Source: Buddleja alternifolia
Taxonomy: Eukaryota > Streptophyta > Magnoliopsida > Lamiales > Scrophulariaceae
Direction of reading: 5' to 3'
Length of the DNA: 64,000 nucleotides
NCBI GenBank assembly: GCA_019426215.1
Contig: CM033392.1
Coordinates: 35,632,814 to 35,696,813, forward strand
Both the position numbers and the translations under genes were made by a program. Positions 33,901 to 44,242 of this stretch are shown here, piece after piece. The first letter of the stretch is position 1, and each line of letters starts with the position of its first letter. Under the pieces are notes generated by a model, which ran no database searches, was not told the origin of the DNA, and was given only the letters and a program-made list of their open reading frames with translations.

Positions 33901-35664
33901 CTTATACCTAACAAATGTATGGTTTAGGAATGTCGTGAAGCATGTGGGGGACAAGGATTGAAGACCGAAAATCGTATTGGTCAGCTGAAAGGGGAATATG
34001 ATGTGCAATCTACTTTTGAAGGTGACAACAATGTTCTTATGCAACAGGTGTGGTAGATTGATTGCTCGTTCATGATAATATTCATCAAATATACCCTTCT
34101 CCTGAAAAAATTGATCACATAAAGATTATCATGGAATTGAAATTAGGGAAATTTATTAATTTCAGGTTAGCAAGGCACTGCTGGGAGAGTTTGTGACAGC
34201 GAAAAAGAGAAACAAGCCATTCAAAGAATTGGGACTTGAACACATGAATGAACCCAGCCCTACTATTCCATCTCAACTCACGGCTTCTACACTCAGGAGT
34301 GCTGAATTTCAGGTAAAGATAAAAGATTCTAGTTTGTTTGCAATCTCGAAGAAGTTGATTTGAACATTTTGGGACTATTATTTACTGTTCATCTGTAACA
34401 GAATGATATTTTCTGCCTGAGAGAAAGAGATTTATTAAACCGTTTCGCTGCTGAAGTCTCCAAGTACCAAGCTCAGGGTGAAAGCAAAGAGTCTGCTTTT
34501 GTTGCGGTAATGATGAATAAAAAACATACAAAAGTATATCTTCAATTACAGCTCAAAACCCCCTACCTCCCAGTCTTTTGTTTCTAACTCTCTTATATTT
34601 ATATCCTGCAGAGCTATCAGCTTGCTGAAGATTTAGGCAGAGCCTTCTCTGACCGTGCAATTTTGCAGACTTTTATGGAAGCCGAGAATAATGTAACAGA
34701 TGCGCCCATGAAGGTACATGACTACTTTTTATTTATTACATTCAGCTAATATCCCTGAATTTTGATCTGTTTGACATTTAATCTAACGGTAGGAACTCTT
34801 AGGAAGCTTGAACATCTTCTAGAATGTTTTCATAAATGCACAGGGAAATATGTAGTACCGGTATTCGTGATTTAAGAAAAAAGGTGTTTGTTTGGATGTG
34901 TTTTTGAAAATGTTGACGGTGATGATGTATGAAATGACTGTTTTATTTATTTTTACAATAAATTTATTTTGTAAAATAACTGGAAAGTAAGAATGAAAAT
35001 GATTTGTAGTAGTTATGTGTAATTAATGAAGAGAGCTAAAGTGAGGTGATGGTTAGTTGTGTTGGGAAATGTGAAAGTGAAAATGAAAATTTTGGGTTGA
35101 AAGTGTTGTAGTGTGTGCTTTTGTTTTCGAAAATGAGGAAAATGAAAATGGCCTGTAGCAATATAAACAAACATGATTTGAATTTTTAAAACATATAGTG
35201 TCATGCTGCCATATCTAACTTATCATATCCATGTCTTATCTAAGATACCACTGATCACCTAGATTGAAGTTGTTTTGTATTATGTAATCTCTGCATGAAA
35301 ATCATGTTATGGAGCTTTTTTGCTTACTATTACCCTCGAGAGAATGAGAACATTACGTATAGAAAAATTTGAAGGTTTGGTTGTCTGAACAGATTATTTA
35401 AAATTTATGATGCAGAATATATTGAGTGTTTTGAGATCGATGTATGTTGTGGTTACGTTGGATGAAGATGCTGCATTTCTGCGGTATGGGTACTTAACAA
35501 CAGAGAATGCTGCAATAGTGAGGAAAGAAGTTGGAAATCTATGCAGTGAAATGAGACCACATGCACTTGGGTTGGTGACTTGTTTTGGTATTCCTGATGC
35601 TTTTCTGAGTCCTATCGCTTTTGATTGGGTTGCAGCAAATTCTTATTCCCCACATCAAAACTAA
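30992..35664 (+). CDS. ACX3: Acyl-CoA oxidase, ACX3 type (peroxisomal, medium-chain)
   Basis: FAD enzyme of peroxisomal beta-oxidation: acyl-CoA plus O2 gives trans-2-enoyl-CoA plus H2O2; Arabidopsis ACX3 prefers medium chains. Thirteen exons with GT-AG borders: 30992-31443, 31782-31899, 32012-32119, 32394-32566, 32665-32764, 33105-33179, 33302-33432, 33714-33849, 33928-34047, 34166-34312, 34402-34506, 34612-34713, 35416-35664. Phases agree and give 671 residues, close to the family length (about 675). The N-terminus RTQVLTRHL (residues 7-15) fits a PTS2 peroxisomal signal; the C-terminus (PHQN) is not PTS1. Seen: [28 protein letters not shown] (183-190), [27 protein letters not shown] and [11 protein letters not shown] with the expected catalytic Glu near 462. 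The ATG is chosen for the PTS2 and family alignment. No stops or shifts; the only intact host gene here. Confidence 0.95.
34885..35173. mobile_element. Possible MITE in ACX intron 12
   Basis: Intron 12 is 702 bp, much longer than its neighbours. Within it tgtttgtttggat at the left and the reverse complement of tataaacaaaca at the right form a short inverted pair enclosing purine-rich, gene-free DNA. No clear duplication is seen, so this is tentative. Confidence 0.35.
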
Positions 35665-35761
35665 ACTTTCTGGTCTTATTGGGAGAGAATAAGGTGTAAT
35701 ATTTATGTTGTTTGTTTAAGTCGAGCTAAGACGGTCATAAATAGCTCCCAGACGATATGAG

Positions 35762-35770
35762 AATAAATAA
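35762..35770 (+). terminator. Polyadenylation signal candidate of the ACX gene
   Basis: aataaataa lies about 100 bp after the stop codon, in an AT-rich 3' flank, as is usual in plants. Confidence 0.55.
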
Positions 35771-36014
35771 GGAAATTTGAAATTTGTTCCTTTCTTCACA
35801 GTTTAATGCATTTCTCATTTAAATGCAAAACATATCCTTTTTTATGTTGGCTTTTGGCCCTCTGATACAATTGAATTGATTGAGCAGCTCTACTTGTGCT
35901 TTCATAACTTAACCAACTGCCCTGAAATTCCAGCTCTGTGTGGTCAGCCATTTCAAGTTTTCCTTTATATTTCTTTGTTTTTTCTCGGGGACGATGTTGG
36001 TGGAGTTGTATATC

Positions 36015-36016
<2 letters not shown>

Positions 36017-36060
<44 letters not shown>

Positions 36061-36063
36061 GTT
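36017..36063. repeat. AT/GTAT microsatellite
   Basis: A run of about 15 AT dinucleotides is followed by gtatgtatgtatg, between the ACX 3' flank and copia B. Length is likely to vary between individuals. Confidence 0.9.
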
Positions 36064-36176
36064 TTTGAACTTATAGTTAAATTTAATATACGATTATGTA
36101 GACTATTTTAGGATGCAATTTATTTTCAAGTCCGAAATTTTCTGACACGTAAATTGGGAGAAAAATGTTTTAGTCC

Positions 36177-36595
36177 AGTAAGAAATAGAATACGGGTCAT
36201 GGGTCGCCCATGAGGGCTGACCCTACCCATTTTCTATTTGAAATCAAAAGAATTGGAGGGAGTAATTTTTGGCTGGAGAAAAAACTACCCAACAACTTCA
36301 CCCCATTATCTCCCCATGATATCTGATGTTTGAATGAGAAAACAGAATAACAATCATCAGAAAATTCGGATGAAAAATAGAGAGGAAAAAGAAAAGGCAT
36401 AATAGTGAATTTTGGTACAACTTTGGCAAGTGAAATTACGTCTTGAAGCATTTGCGTCTCTCTCCAAGTGACAGATTGTGGACTGATCTGGAGCACTAAT
36501 TCGTGTAGAACAAGCTGTGATTCGACCAAGTAAGATCCGTTTTTATATGATTATCTTATCAAATTACATGTGATATACGTTTATATTTTCCATCA
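36177..36595 (+). repeat. Copia B 5' LTR
   Basis: 419 bp, ending ttttccatca. It differs from the 3' LTR by a short deletion around gcatttgcgtctctc and scattered substitutions. Confidence 0.9.
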
Positions 36596-36596
36596 G

Positions 36597-36609
36597 TGGT
36601 ATCAGAGCA
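36597..36609 (+). other. Copia B primer binding site
   Basis: tggtatcagagca starts one base after the LTR; it is complementary to initiator Met tRNA. Confidence 0.92.
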
Positions 36610-37715
36610 ACTTTGGTTGAACTGCAGACTTGTTTTTACACGAAAACATGATGTTATTATGCCTTAAAACATAGGTTATCCATGATTCCCATTGATGCAT
36701 GGTTATGGCTTCTTTCATGGTGGTTTTGTGTAATGTACAAGTTATGCCTTTAAATTCGAATTATATCATGTTTATAACATGTATGAACATTATGTGAAGT
36801 TACATGCATCCATACCTTGTATTTCATGAGAATTTAAATTTTTATGGTGTGAATTGCAGTAATTTTAGACGCGTTTTTGAACATCGTTTAGTTCATCTTA
36901 TTGCGTAAATCATATATGGTTAGAAACTTGTTCAAAGGGTTTTCCAACCATAAATTGTGTGTTCAAAACCATTTAGAAGTGAGAGATATAGAGCCTCTCA
37001 CAGATTGGATCGTGACATTACATTTCTGAAAATTCAGGAAAATTATGAAGAAGATGAACCGTAACATAAAAACCTGTCGCACTTGCATTTAGCAAGCGTA
37101 TAGGCCACTCTCACACTTATAGTGCTTGGAAAATTAAACGGGCACCGCCATTAGAATTGCCATGGTTGAAAATGGGGGGAGGGGTTATCCAAATTTGGGA
37201 GCCGAAATTCGTCGGGAAGGGGACGCGTGTACAACACGCGCCGCCGCTGCCTCACACGCCCATGAGCCATAGCGGCGCGGGCGGCTTTTTCTCGGGGTCG
37301 TTTTTCGCCTGGAAAATTTTAGAATGCTCAGAATTTTATTTCTGATTTTTCGAAAATTTAAAATTTACTTTTGGAAGAACAAAAGTATTTTTCCTCTAAT
37401 TATTGATATTAAAATTGATGAAAAATAATTGAAAAATATTTTAAGGTCTGAAAAAAAAATTCTAAAAATTTATAATTAAAATTCTGAAATTATTGTTTCA
37501 TGTTTTGGCTACTTAGATGAAGATTTTGAACATTTTTTTTTAATTATGCTCAATTTTAAAATATAGTTGGAATTTGTTTTTTCCTAAATTAAAACAAATT
37601 ATTGGAGCATAATTACTATGTTTAAACAATACCAAGTGTTAAAATCTTCATTTATTAGTTAGAGTATCAGGGTTGGCTTCGTGTCCAATCTAATACCTAT
37701 TTTGCATTTTCGTAG
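36610..37715 (+). other. Copia B leader
   Basis: 1.1 kb without a supportable gene. AT-rich, with a GC-rich, palindrome-containing island at about 37195-37300 (gcgtgtacaacacgc). It ends in attttgcattttcgtag right before the ATG at 37716, which looks like a splice acceptor. Confidence 0.65.
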
Positions 37716-38335
37716 ATGGCAAGAACACGACATACTTTAACCATCCTTAGAGGAGCGGCTAGCACTACTACAAAAATATACACTATTACAGCGCACCTAT
37801 TAAAATCGGTGATCGGAGGCACCTATTACAGCGATTTTACCAAAACCGCTGTAATAGCGTATTTCGGTTTTGACCTATTACAGCGGTTCGAGGTGAATTT
37901 TGACCTATTACATCTACTAGAACTCCTAAGCGTTTGGCAAATTTTGAAGCGCTGGTGCGATATAGGATGCACCCAAAGCATACCTTGCCCCATCATTTTA
38001 AGATAATGGATAGGAAAATCAAGGAGCTCCTTCATTTGGGACATTATTTTGGTGGTCTGGGCCAAGAGAGAGAATTGTGGAGAAATTCTCTAACTGAGTT
38101 TTGGAGGGATGAGTTCGATAGAATAAATGTTGAAAAAGTGAGAGTTCTATGTGACATAAAATCCTTAATGATTAAAGTGTGGGAAAAGAGAGAGCTCGAA
38201 TTAAAGACGAAGAAATTTCTATCTTTGAGGATGAACAATGGTCCTCGTCATCTTTTGAAATTTGTTCCTAGGGATAGGCTCTCGAATGAGATGGTTAAGT
38301 TTGTATCACGTGTGTATGGAAAGAACAAGAACTAG
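37716..38335 (+). pseudogene. Extra ORF upstream of gag in copia B, split by a 149-bp insertion
   Basis: ATG 37716 opens MARTRHTLTILRGAAST, then an insertion (37771-37919) shifts the frame. The downstream frame runs from RTPKRLANFEALVRYR to the stop at 38335. The insert is 149 bp, so its two sides belong to one former frame of 156 codons. The product would be basic and helical (MDRKIKELLHLGHYFGG, KVWEKRELELKTKK, KFVSRVYGKNKN), with no knuckle, membrane segment or enzyme motif. I do not recognise it. It lies 0.4 kb before gag, where typical copia elements have no gene. It could be element-borne or captured host sequence. Function unknown. Confidence 0.65.
37771..37919. mobile_element. 149-bp MITE-like insertion, CACTA-like left end
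   Basis: Flanked by ctacta on both sides (37765-37770 and 37914-37919). The left border reads cactactacaaaa. Inside, ctattacagcg and cgctgtaatag form a perfect 11-bp inverted repeat around about 37835, and the phrase acctattaca recurs four times. The right end lacks a matching CACTA inverted repeat, so class is uncertain. Confidence 0.6.
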
Positions 38336-38735
38336 TTAGGTTAATAGTTCGGATGTATATACATTATGTTTGCTTTGTGATGTTTCTTTCTCCTTGTGAC
38401 ATGTTGGTATGACTATGATACATCTATGTTTTTCTTTAAGATGAAGAATGTATTTGTTTTGGTATATCTTGTTTCATTTTGATTATGTACCTAAGTGGGA
38501 GTTCTAAGGTTGGAAGAATTTGAGTAATTCTCACCTAGAATTTATTGAATTTGATACTCGAGAGTTAAGTTTGTGATAATAAAACATTGGGATTTTGTAT
38601 GATGATTGGGAACTTAGTTCGCTTTCGAGTCTATGCCCTTTATTGATTAATTGTAATCGTTAATTCTAAGTATAAGTTACATGTGTATAGATTATGAACA
38701 TTAACATGAATAATCACCTCTAAACTATACAGACT

Positions 38736-39500
38736 ATGACATCAAAAACGATCATTGCTGACCTTAACAAAGGTGATAAGTTGAATGGCGACAACTATGA
38801 CACATGGCGCCACAAGATCTGGTATGTGCTCTATGAGCAGGATGCTTTGGATGGCATCAACCAGATCACGCTAGACCCGGGTTTGGGAAACACTGCTCAG
38901 CAGAGAAAGGATCACGAGGCTTACCTGCTTGGAAAAAGAAAGATTCCAATGCCCGTGCCATATTGGTTAGCTCAGTGATCGACGATCTGATTCATGAGTG
39001 TAATCAACATGCTACTGCTCATGACATCTGGGTGTACCTCAGGGAGAAGTATGGGGGTACAATAGTAACTCATCTGAGGCAGCTGACTATCAAGTTTGAC
39101 ACTTACAAGAAGTAAGTTGATCACATCATCAAGCAGCATCTGATAACTATGTCAAACATGATAAGAGAGCTAAAGTCGGTTGGCCATGTTCTCTCTGATG
39201 AGCAGCAGGTTCAAGCATTGATTTGGTCTCTACCTGATAACTGGGAGCATCTGAAAGTTAATCTAACTCACAGTAATAGTATCAAAACTTTCATTGATGC
39301 TGCTCGCCATGTTAAGATTGAGGATGAGCGGCTTGGTGCTGCAGATCCATAGCTGGTGCTTTTGTGGCAGAGTCTAGTTCCAAAAGATCTTCGGGTTTTA
39401 AACTTAAGAGGAACTGGAACAAAAGCAAGAAAGGAAAGGAGACTGGAGAGGGATCTAAGAAGAACAACTTCAACCCCAATCGCAAAAACAAGTAAAAGCG
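38736..39500 (+). pseudogene. Copia B gag
   Basis: Starts MTSKTIIADLNKGDKLNGDN, then YDTWRHKIWYVL, typical of plant copia gag N-termini. A shift near 38930-38970 separates it from DLIHECNQHATAHDIWVYL, LRQLTIKFDTYKK (TAA at 39114), and MSNMIRELKSVGHVLSDEQQ, ALIWSLPDNWEHLKV of the UBN2-type gag domain. Another stop or shift at about 39350 precedes a Ser/Lys/Asn-rich basic stretch that leads into the knuckle of the next entry. Gag would form the particle; at least three lesions disable this copy. Confidence 0.88.
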
Positions 39501-39528
39501 ATTTGGGAAGAAAAAAGACAAGAGTAAG

Positions 39529-41466
39529 GTGAAGTGCTACAATTGCCATGTGCCTGGCCATTTCGCTCGTGAATGCTCTGAGTCGAAAAAGGTAGCACTT
39601 AATAACGCTTCTGTAAGTGTTATATATGTCTCTAATCATGTTTTACTTACTGAATCTTATCATGTGTGGATTGTAGACTCCGGGGCAACAGACTATGTAA
39701 CTAGAGATCGTGATGCGTTTGTAGATTTTCGTCGAGTCCCTAGTGGTACACGGAGGATATATGTAGGAAACAATGCAAGAGTTGAAGTAAAGGGGATCGG
39801 CACTTGCAAACTGGAGTTGCATATTTTCCGAACTCTCATTCTACATGATGTCCTCTATGCAGCGGAGATCCGACGAAATCTGATATCTGTTGTTGTTCTT
39901 CTAGGATTAGGTTTTACCTTGAACTTTAGTAGTGTTGTGGTTTCTATCTATTATAACAGTGTGTATTATGGTTGTGGACATCTTAGGGATAGTTTTATTG
40001 TGTTAGATTGTGACAGACAAATGTTTAACTATTATGTTGATCATTGTGTTTCGTTAAATGTTTGTTCTTCTCAAAATGCGTATATAGATGATTATACTTG
40101 GTATGCTAGATTAGGTCACATTGGGCAAGACGGGATGGATCGGCTTGTGAGAGAAGGACTATTGAGTTCACTCTCTAAAGTTGATTTACCTACTTGTGAA
40201 AATTGTCTTGCTGGAAAGATGATATGGAAGCCATTTGGAAAAGCTATTAGGGCAGAATTTCCATTGCAATTAATCCATTCAGATATATGTGGTGCAGTGA
40301 ATGTGAAGGCTAGACACGGTGCCTCATATTTCATTACATTCATAGATGATTTCATGTGTTTTGGTCATGTCTATTTGATTTCCCATAAGTCTGATGCACT
40401 TGAGTGTTTCAAACGTTATATGAATGAAGTGGAGAATCAAATGGATAGAACTATAAAAACTTTGAGAACTGACATAGGATGTGAATATCTATCCGATCAA
40501 TTTAAGGATCTATGTAATGAAAAAGGAATAATTAGACAGTTGACTACTCCTTATACACCCCAACAAAACGATGTTGCTGAAAGAAGGAATAGAACACTGT
40601 TAGATATGACGAGGTCCATGATGGCACAAGCTAACTTGCATGTTTCCTTTTGGGGAGATGCTTTGTTAACTACGTCATACATTTTAAACAAAGTGCCTTC
40701 GAAATCAGTACCTTCAATGCCATATGAACTGTGGGCTGGTAGAAAACCTGACCTTAATAACCTAAGACCTTGGGGATCATCTGCTTATATTCTTGATTTT
40801 TCTAATAAATTTGGAAAGTTGGGCCCTCGAGGGAAGAAGTGTATCTTCATTAGATACTCTGAACAATCTAAGGGTTATGTGTTCATAGGCGAACAAGAGG
40901 ATGGAAGTGTTACTGAGATTGAATCACGTAACGTAACATTTCTAGAGAATGATTTTCCTAGTAAGGGTGAAATAAAGGAAAGAGAACCTTTATTTGAGTT
41001 GATTGATTCAAATACTAAAAATGTGCAAAGTAGATCACTTGAAATACGAGAGGACGAGTTATTACTTGGTCCTATTGGGAGCCAGTCCTATCCAAGTGAT
41101 GTAGATGAATCTCAACTGCATAAGAGTACTAGGAAAGGAATGCGCAAACGACATTATGAGATTGAAGGGCATGCTTTTATAATTTCACTAGGGGATGACG
41201 AGCCTAAGAATATAAGTGAGGCTCTGTCTTGTCCTGCAAAGGATAAATGGATGAAAGCAATGGAAGAAGAGATGGAGTCGATGAAATCAACCAAGTTTGG
41301 GAACTGGTTGATCTTCCATCTGGACGCAAAGCTATTGGGAACAAGTGGGTTCTCAAAATCAAACAAAAGGCTGATGGAACTATTGAGAGGTATAAAGTTT
41401 GATCGGTGGCAAAAGCTTATACCCAACAAGAGCATATTGATTATGACGAGATTTTTTCACCAGTAG
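39529..41466 (+). pseudogene. Copia B gag knuckle, protease, integrase and start of RT (645-codon open frame)
   Basis: In order: knuckle CYNCHVPGHFAREC at residues 3-16, protease WIVDSGATDYV (about residues 47-57, catalytic Asp kept), pre-integrase zinc region with RLGHIGQDGMDRL and CENCLAGKM, integrase core HSDICGAV, FITFIDDF, LRTDIGCEY and QQNDVAERRNRTLLDM (D, D, E all present), then WGDALLTTSYILNK, SMPYELWAGRKPDL and GSSAYILDF. The tail runs into the N-terminus of RT and loses frame near 41300. This long frame is unusually well kept compared with gag. The internal ATG at 39529 is only the first Met; the true polyprotein began at 38736. Confidence 0.9.
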
Positions 41467-42740
41467 TGAGATTTGCGTCCATTCGCCTACTATTGGCCAT
41501 CGTGGCTAATTTAAATTTAGAATTACATCAAATGGACGTAAAGAGTGCTTTCCTCAATGGAGAACTTGAGGAAGAAATCTACATGGAACAACCAGTAGGT
41601 TTCGTTGTTAAAGGCCACGAAGACAAAGTCGGTAGATTGATTAGATCGATTTATAGCCTTAAGCAGTCTTCAAGACAATGGTATTTAAGATTTCACCAAG
41701 CAATTATCTCATATGACTTCGTCATGATGGATGAAGACCATAGTGTGTATGTGAAGAAGTCCAATCGAAAATTTGTAATTCTATCCTTTTATGTCCATGA
41801 CATACAGTTAGCTGGAAATGATAAACCATTAAGAAATGGTTATCTTCTAATTTTGAGATGAAAGATATGGGTGAGGCAAATTACATATTAGGTGTTAAAA
41901 TCCATAGAGATCGTTCCAAGAGACTACTAGCGTTGTCTCAAGAAACTTATATTAAGAAAATTTTGGAACAATTTATAATGGATAATTGTAAGCCCATTGA
42001 TACTCCTGTGGGTAGAGGTGAAGGTTTGAGCAGTAAAATGTGCCCAAAGACTCCAGAAGAAGAAAAAGAGATATAGTTCCATATACCAGTGCTGTTGGAA
42101 CCCTAATGTACGCTATGATGTGTACACGTCCGATATTTGTTATGTCGTAGGTCTGGTTAGCAGGTATCAGTCAATCCAGGGAGAAGACGATGCGGAGCAG
42201 TTAAAAGAATTTTTAGATACCTGAAGGGCAGATTATTTCCTTTGTTATCAAGGAAAAGATCTATCATTGACAGGATACACAAATGTTGACTAGGGTGGTG
42301 ATTTGGATGAACATAAGTCCACCTCGGGGTATACCTTCTTGCTAAATGATGGATCTATCTCTTATAGTAGCAAGAAACAAACATGTGTATCATTGTCCAC
42401 AATGGAAGCAGAATTTGTGGCTTGTGCATCTGCAATTCAAGAAGGTGTTTGGTTAAGAAGATTCTTGGAGCATTTAGGAGTAGTAAGCAGCTATGTGGGA
42501 GCTGTGACGATTTATTGTGATAATCATTAAGCCACTGCTTACACAAAAGACCCCAAATATCATGCCAAAACCAAACACAAAGATACAAAGTATAACTTTG
42601 TCAGAGATATAGTTGATAAGAAAGAGGTGAAGTTGAAGTATATATCTTCGCACCAAATGGTGGCAGATCCTTTTACTAAGCCTATACTTAGAGATGTATT
42701 TATAAGCCGTGTTAGATCTCTAGGGTGGCGTAGGATGTGA
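41300..42740 (+). pseudogene. Copia B reverse transcriptase and RNase H
   Basis: RT motifs: YDEIFSPVVRFASIRLLLAI, QMDVKSAFLNGELEEEIYM, IRSIYSLKQSSRQWYLRF and LSFYVHDIQLAGND, where the YVDD box has become YVHD; this alone should abolish polymerase activity. After a shift, MKDMGEANYILGVKIHRDRS, then a stop at 42074. RNase H: STSGYTFLLNDGSISYSSKK, STMEAEFVACASAIQEGVWL and VTIYCDNH (TAA at 42528), ending with KYISSHQMVADPFTKPIL. Order and ending match the copia family. Confidence 0.9.
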
Positions 42741-43799
42741 TGTAATAAACATATGAATATTTATGTTACGTTATGCTCATGAATGTTATATATTTCAATA
42801 TTTGATGTGTACACATGTTTAGAAGATGTATGGTATATCTTCATTAAAGTATGTCAGACAAGTTGAGATTGACTCTCTCACGAGCAATCGCCTCTAATGT
42901 TGAATAGCATGCAGAGATGAGACAATATTGATTTTTTGGGTTAGAGAACAAAATCATATATGAACGTCGCCTTGGTAAATTACTAAGATGAGATTACTAT
43001 TTGAAATTTAGTAATCGAATGGATTCCCACAATCCATGAAACTTGTCTAGTAGCCAAATGTGAGTTTTCTTGAGGTAGTATTTGATGGAGGACAAACAAG
43101 AAGAAAACTCAAGTTAAGTGTTGAGATACACTTGAACTTAGATTTGTACAGTGTATTTGATATGAATCATGACATACGCTTGCAACTAGGAAAATACACT
43201 GTAGCACATGTTTCATACCGCGTGTGCTTATATGACCATTGGAGGAATGAGAATAATCCCTGCTTTCTCATTGTGTGAGACTCAGAGGTTTATATGATCT
43301 CATGTGTACCCTTATGACTTTCGACTAGTTCTTGAAACTTTATTTTAGTGTTGCTACTTTAGCATATTACCAATAGCCATGAACGATTCGGCAATGCGGT
43401 ATATGTCTAGGAAAATAACTATAATATAGTTGAGAGATACTAGTGGGAAAGGAAGACTATCTTTGTCTGACATGTACCTTGTAGTCACAGGCCAGCCACT
43501 TATGTCAAACTTAGTGTTTTAAACATAATAGTGAATATATAGAATAGATTGGAAGTCAAGTATGCTCTTACATATTGTTTGAGGGATAAGCGATACGTTG
43601 ACTTGTGTAGTAAAAAGAAGCCTGGGGTATATCGAGATGTTGTCCGCATATTATTCGATATTGAGTTGCTAAATATCCTTAACCGGTGTATGGGTCGAAG
43701 CTCATCATATATGCTCGCTGATCACACAATCCATTTGCTTGTATGAAGTTGTAACTACACCGTTATGGTTGCACTAGAAGTATGTCTAGCCCTCATGTG
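42741..43799 (+). other. Copia B 3' noncoding region
   Basis: 1.06 kb between the RNase H stop and the polypurine tract. Two short open stretches (43060-43278, 43549-43746) lack homology that I can recognise and have no coding character. No tandem repeats seen. Confidence 0.6.
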
Positions 43800-43810
43800 C
43801 TAGTGGGAGA
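43800..43810 (+). other. Copia B polypurine tract
   Basis: ctagtgggaga immediately before the 3' LTR start TGTGAGAAAT. Confidence 0.8.
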
Positions 43811-44242
43811 TGTGAGAAATAGCATACGGGTCGTGGGTCGCCCATGAGGGCTGACCCTACCCATTTTCTATTTGAAATCAAAAGAATTGGAGGGAGTAGT
43901 TTTTGGCTGGAAAAAAACTACCCAACAACTTCCCCCCATTATCTCTCAGTGATATCCGATGTTTGAATGAGAAAACAGAATAACAATCATCAGAAGATTT
44001 AGATGAAAAATAGAGAGGAAAAAGAAAAGGCATAAGAGTGAACTTTGGCACAACTTTGGCAAGTGAAATTACATCTTGTAGCATTTGGATCGTGGATATC
44101 GTCTCTTTCCAAGTGACAGAGATCGTGGACTAATTTGGAGCATTAATTCTTGTAGAACAAGCAGTGATTCGACCAAGTAAGATCCGTTTTTATATGATTA
44201 TTTTATCGAATTACATGTGATATACGTTTATCTTTTCCATCA
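43811..44242 (+). repeat. Copia B 3' LTR
   Basis: 432 bp, TGTGAGAAAT...CCATCA, strongly similar to the 5' LTR. Confidence 0.92.

Larger units (their letters stand above)
36177..44242 (+). mobile_element. Copia B: complete but mutated Ty1/copia retrotransposon
   Basis: LTRs of 419 bp (36177-36595) and 432 bp (43811-44242). Flanks agtcc (36172-36176) and tgtcc (44243-44247) are a 5-bp duplication with one mismatch; the first LTR's TG start is mutated. A Met-tRNA primer site follows the left LTR and ctagtgggaga precedes the right one. Order: leader, extra ORF, gag, protease, integrase, RT, RNase H, then a 1.1-kb 3' region. It sits 0.5 kb downstream of the ACX gene in the same orientation. Stops and frameshifts in gag and RT make it defective. 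Confidence 0.93.

Noticed and set aside
36177..44242. Copia B as an active element
   Set aside because: Gag is broken several times and the RT box reads YVHD.
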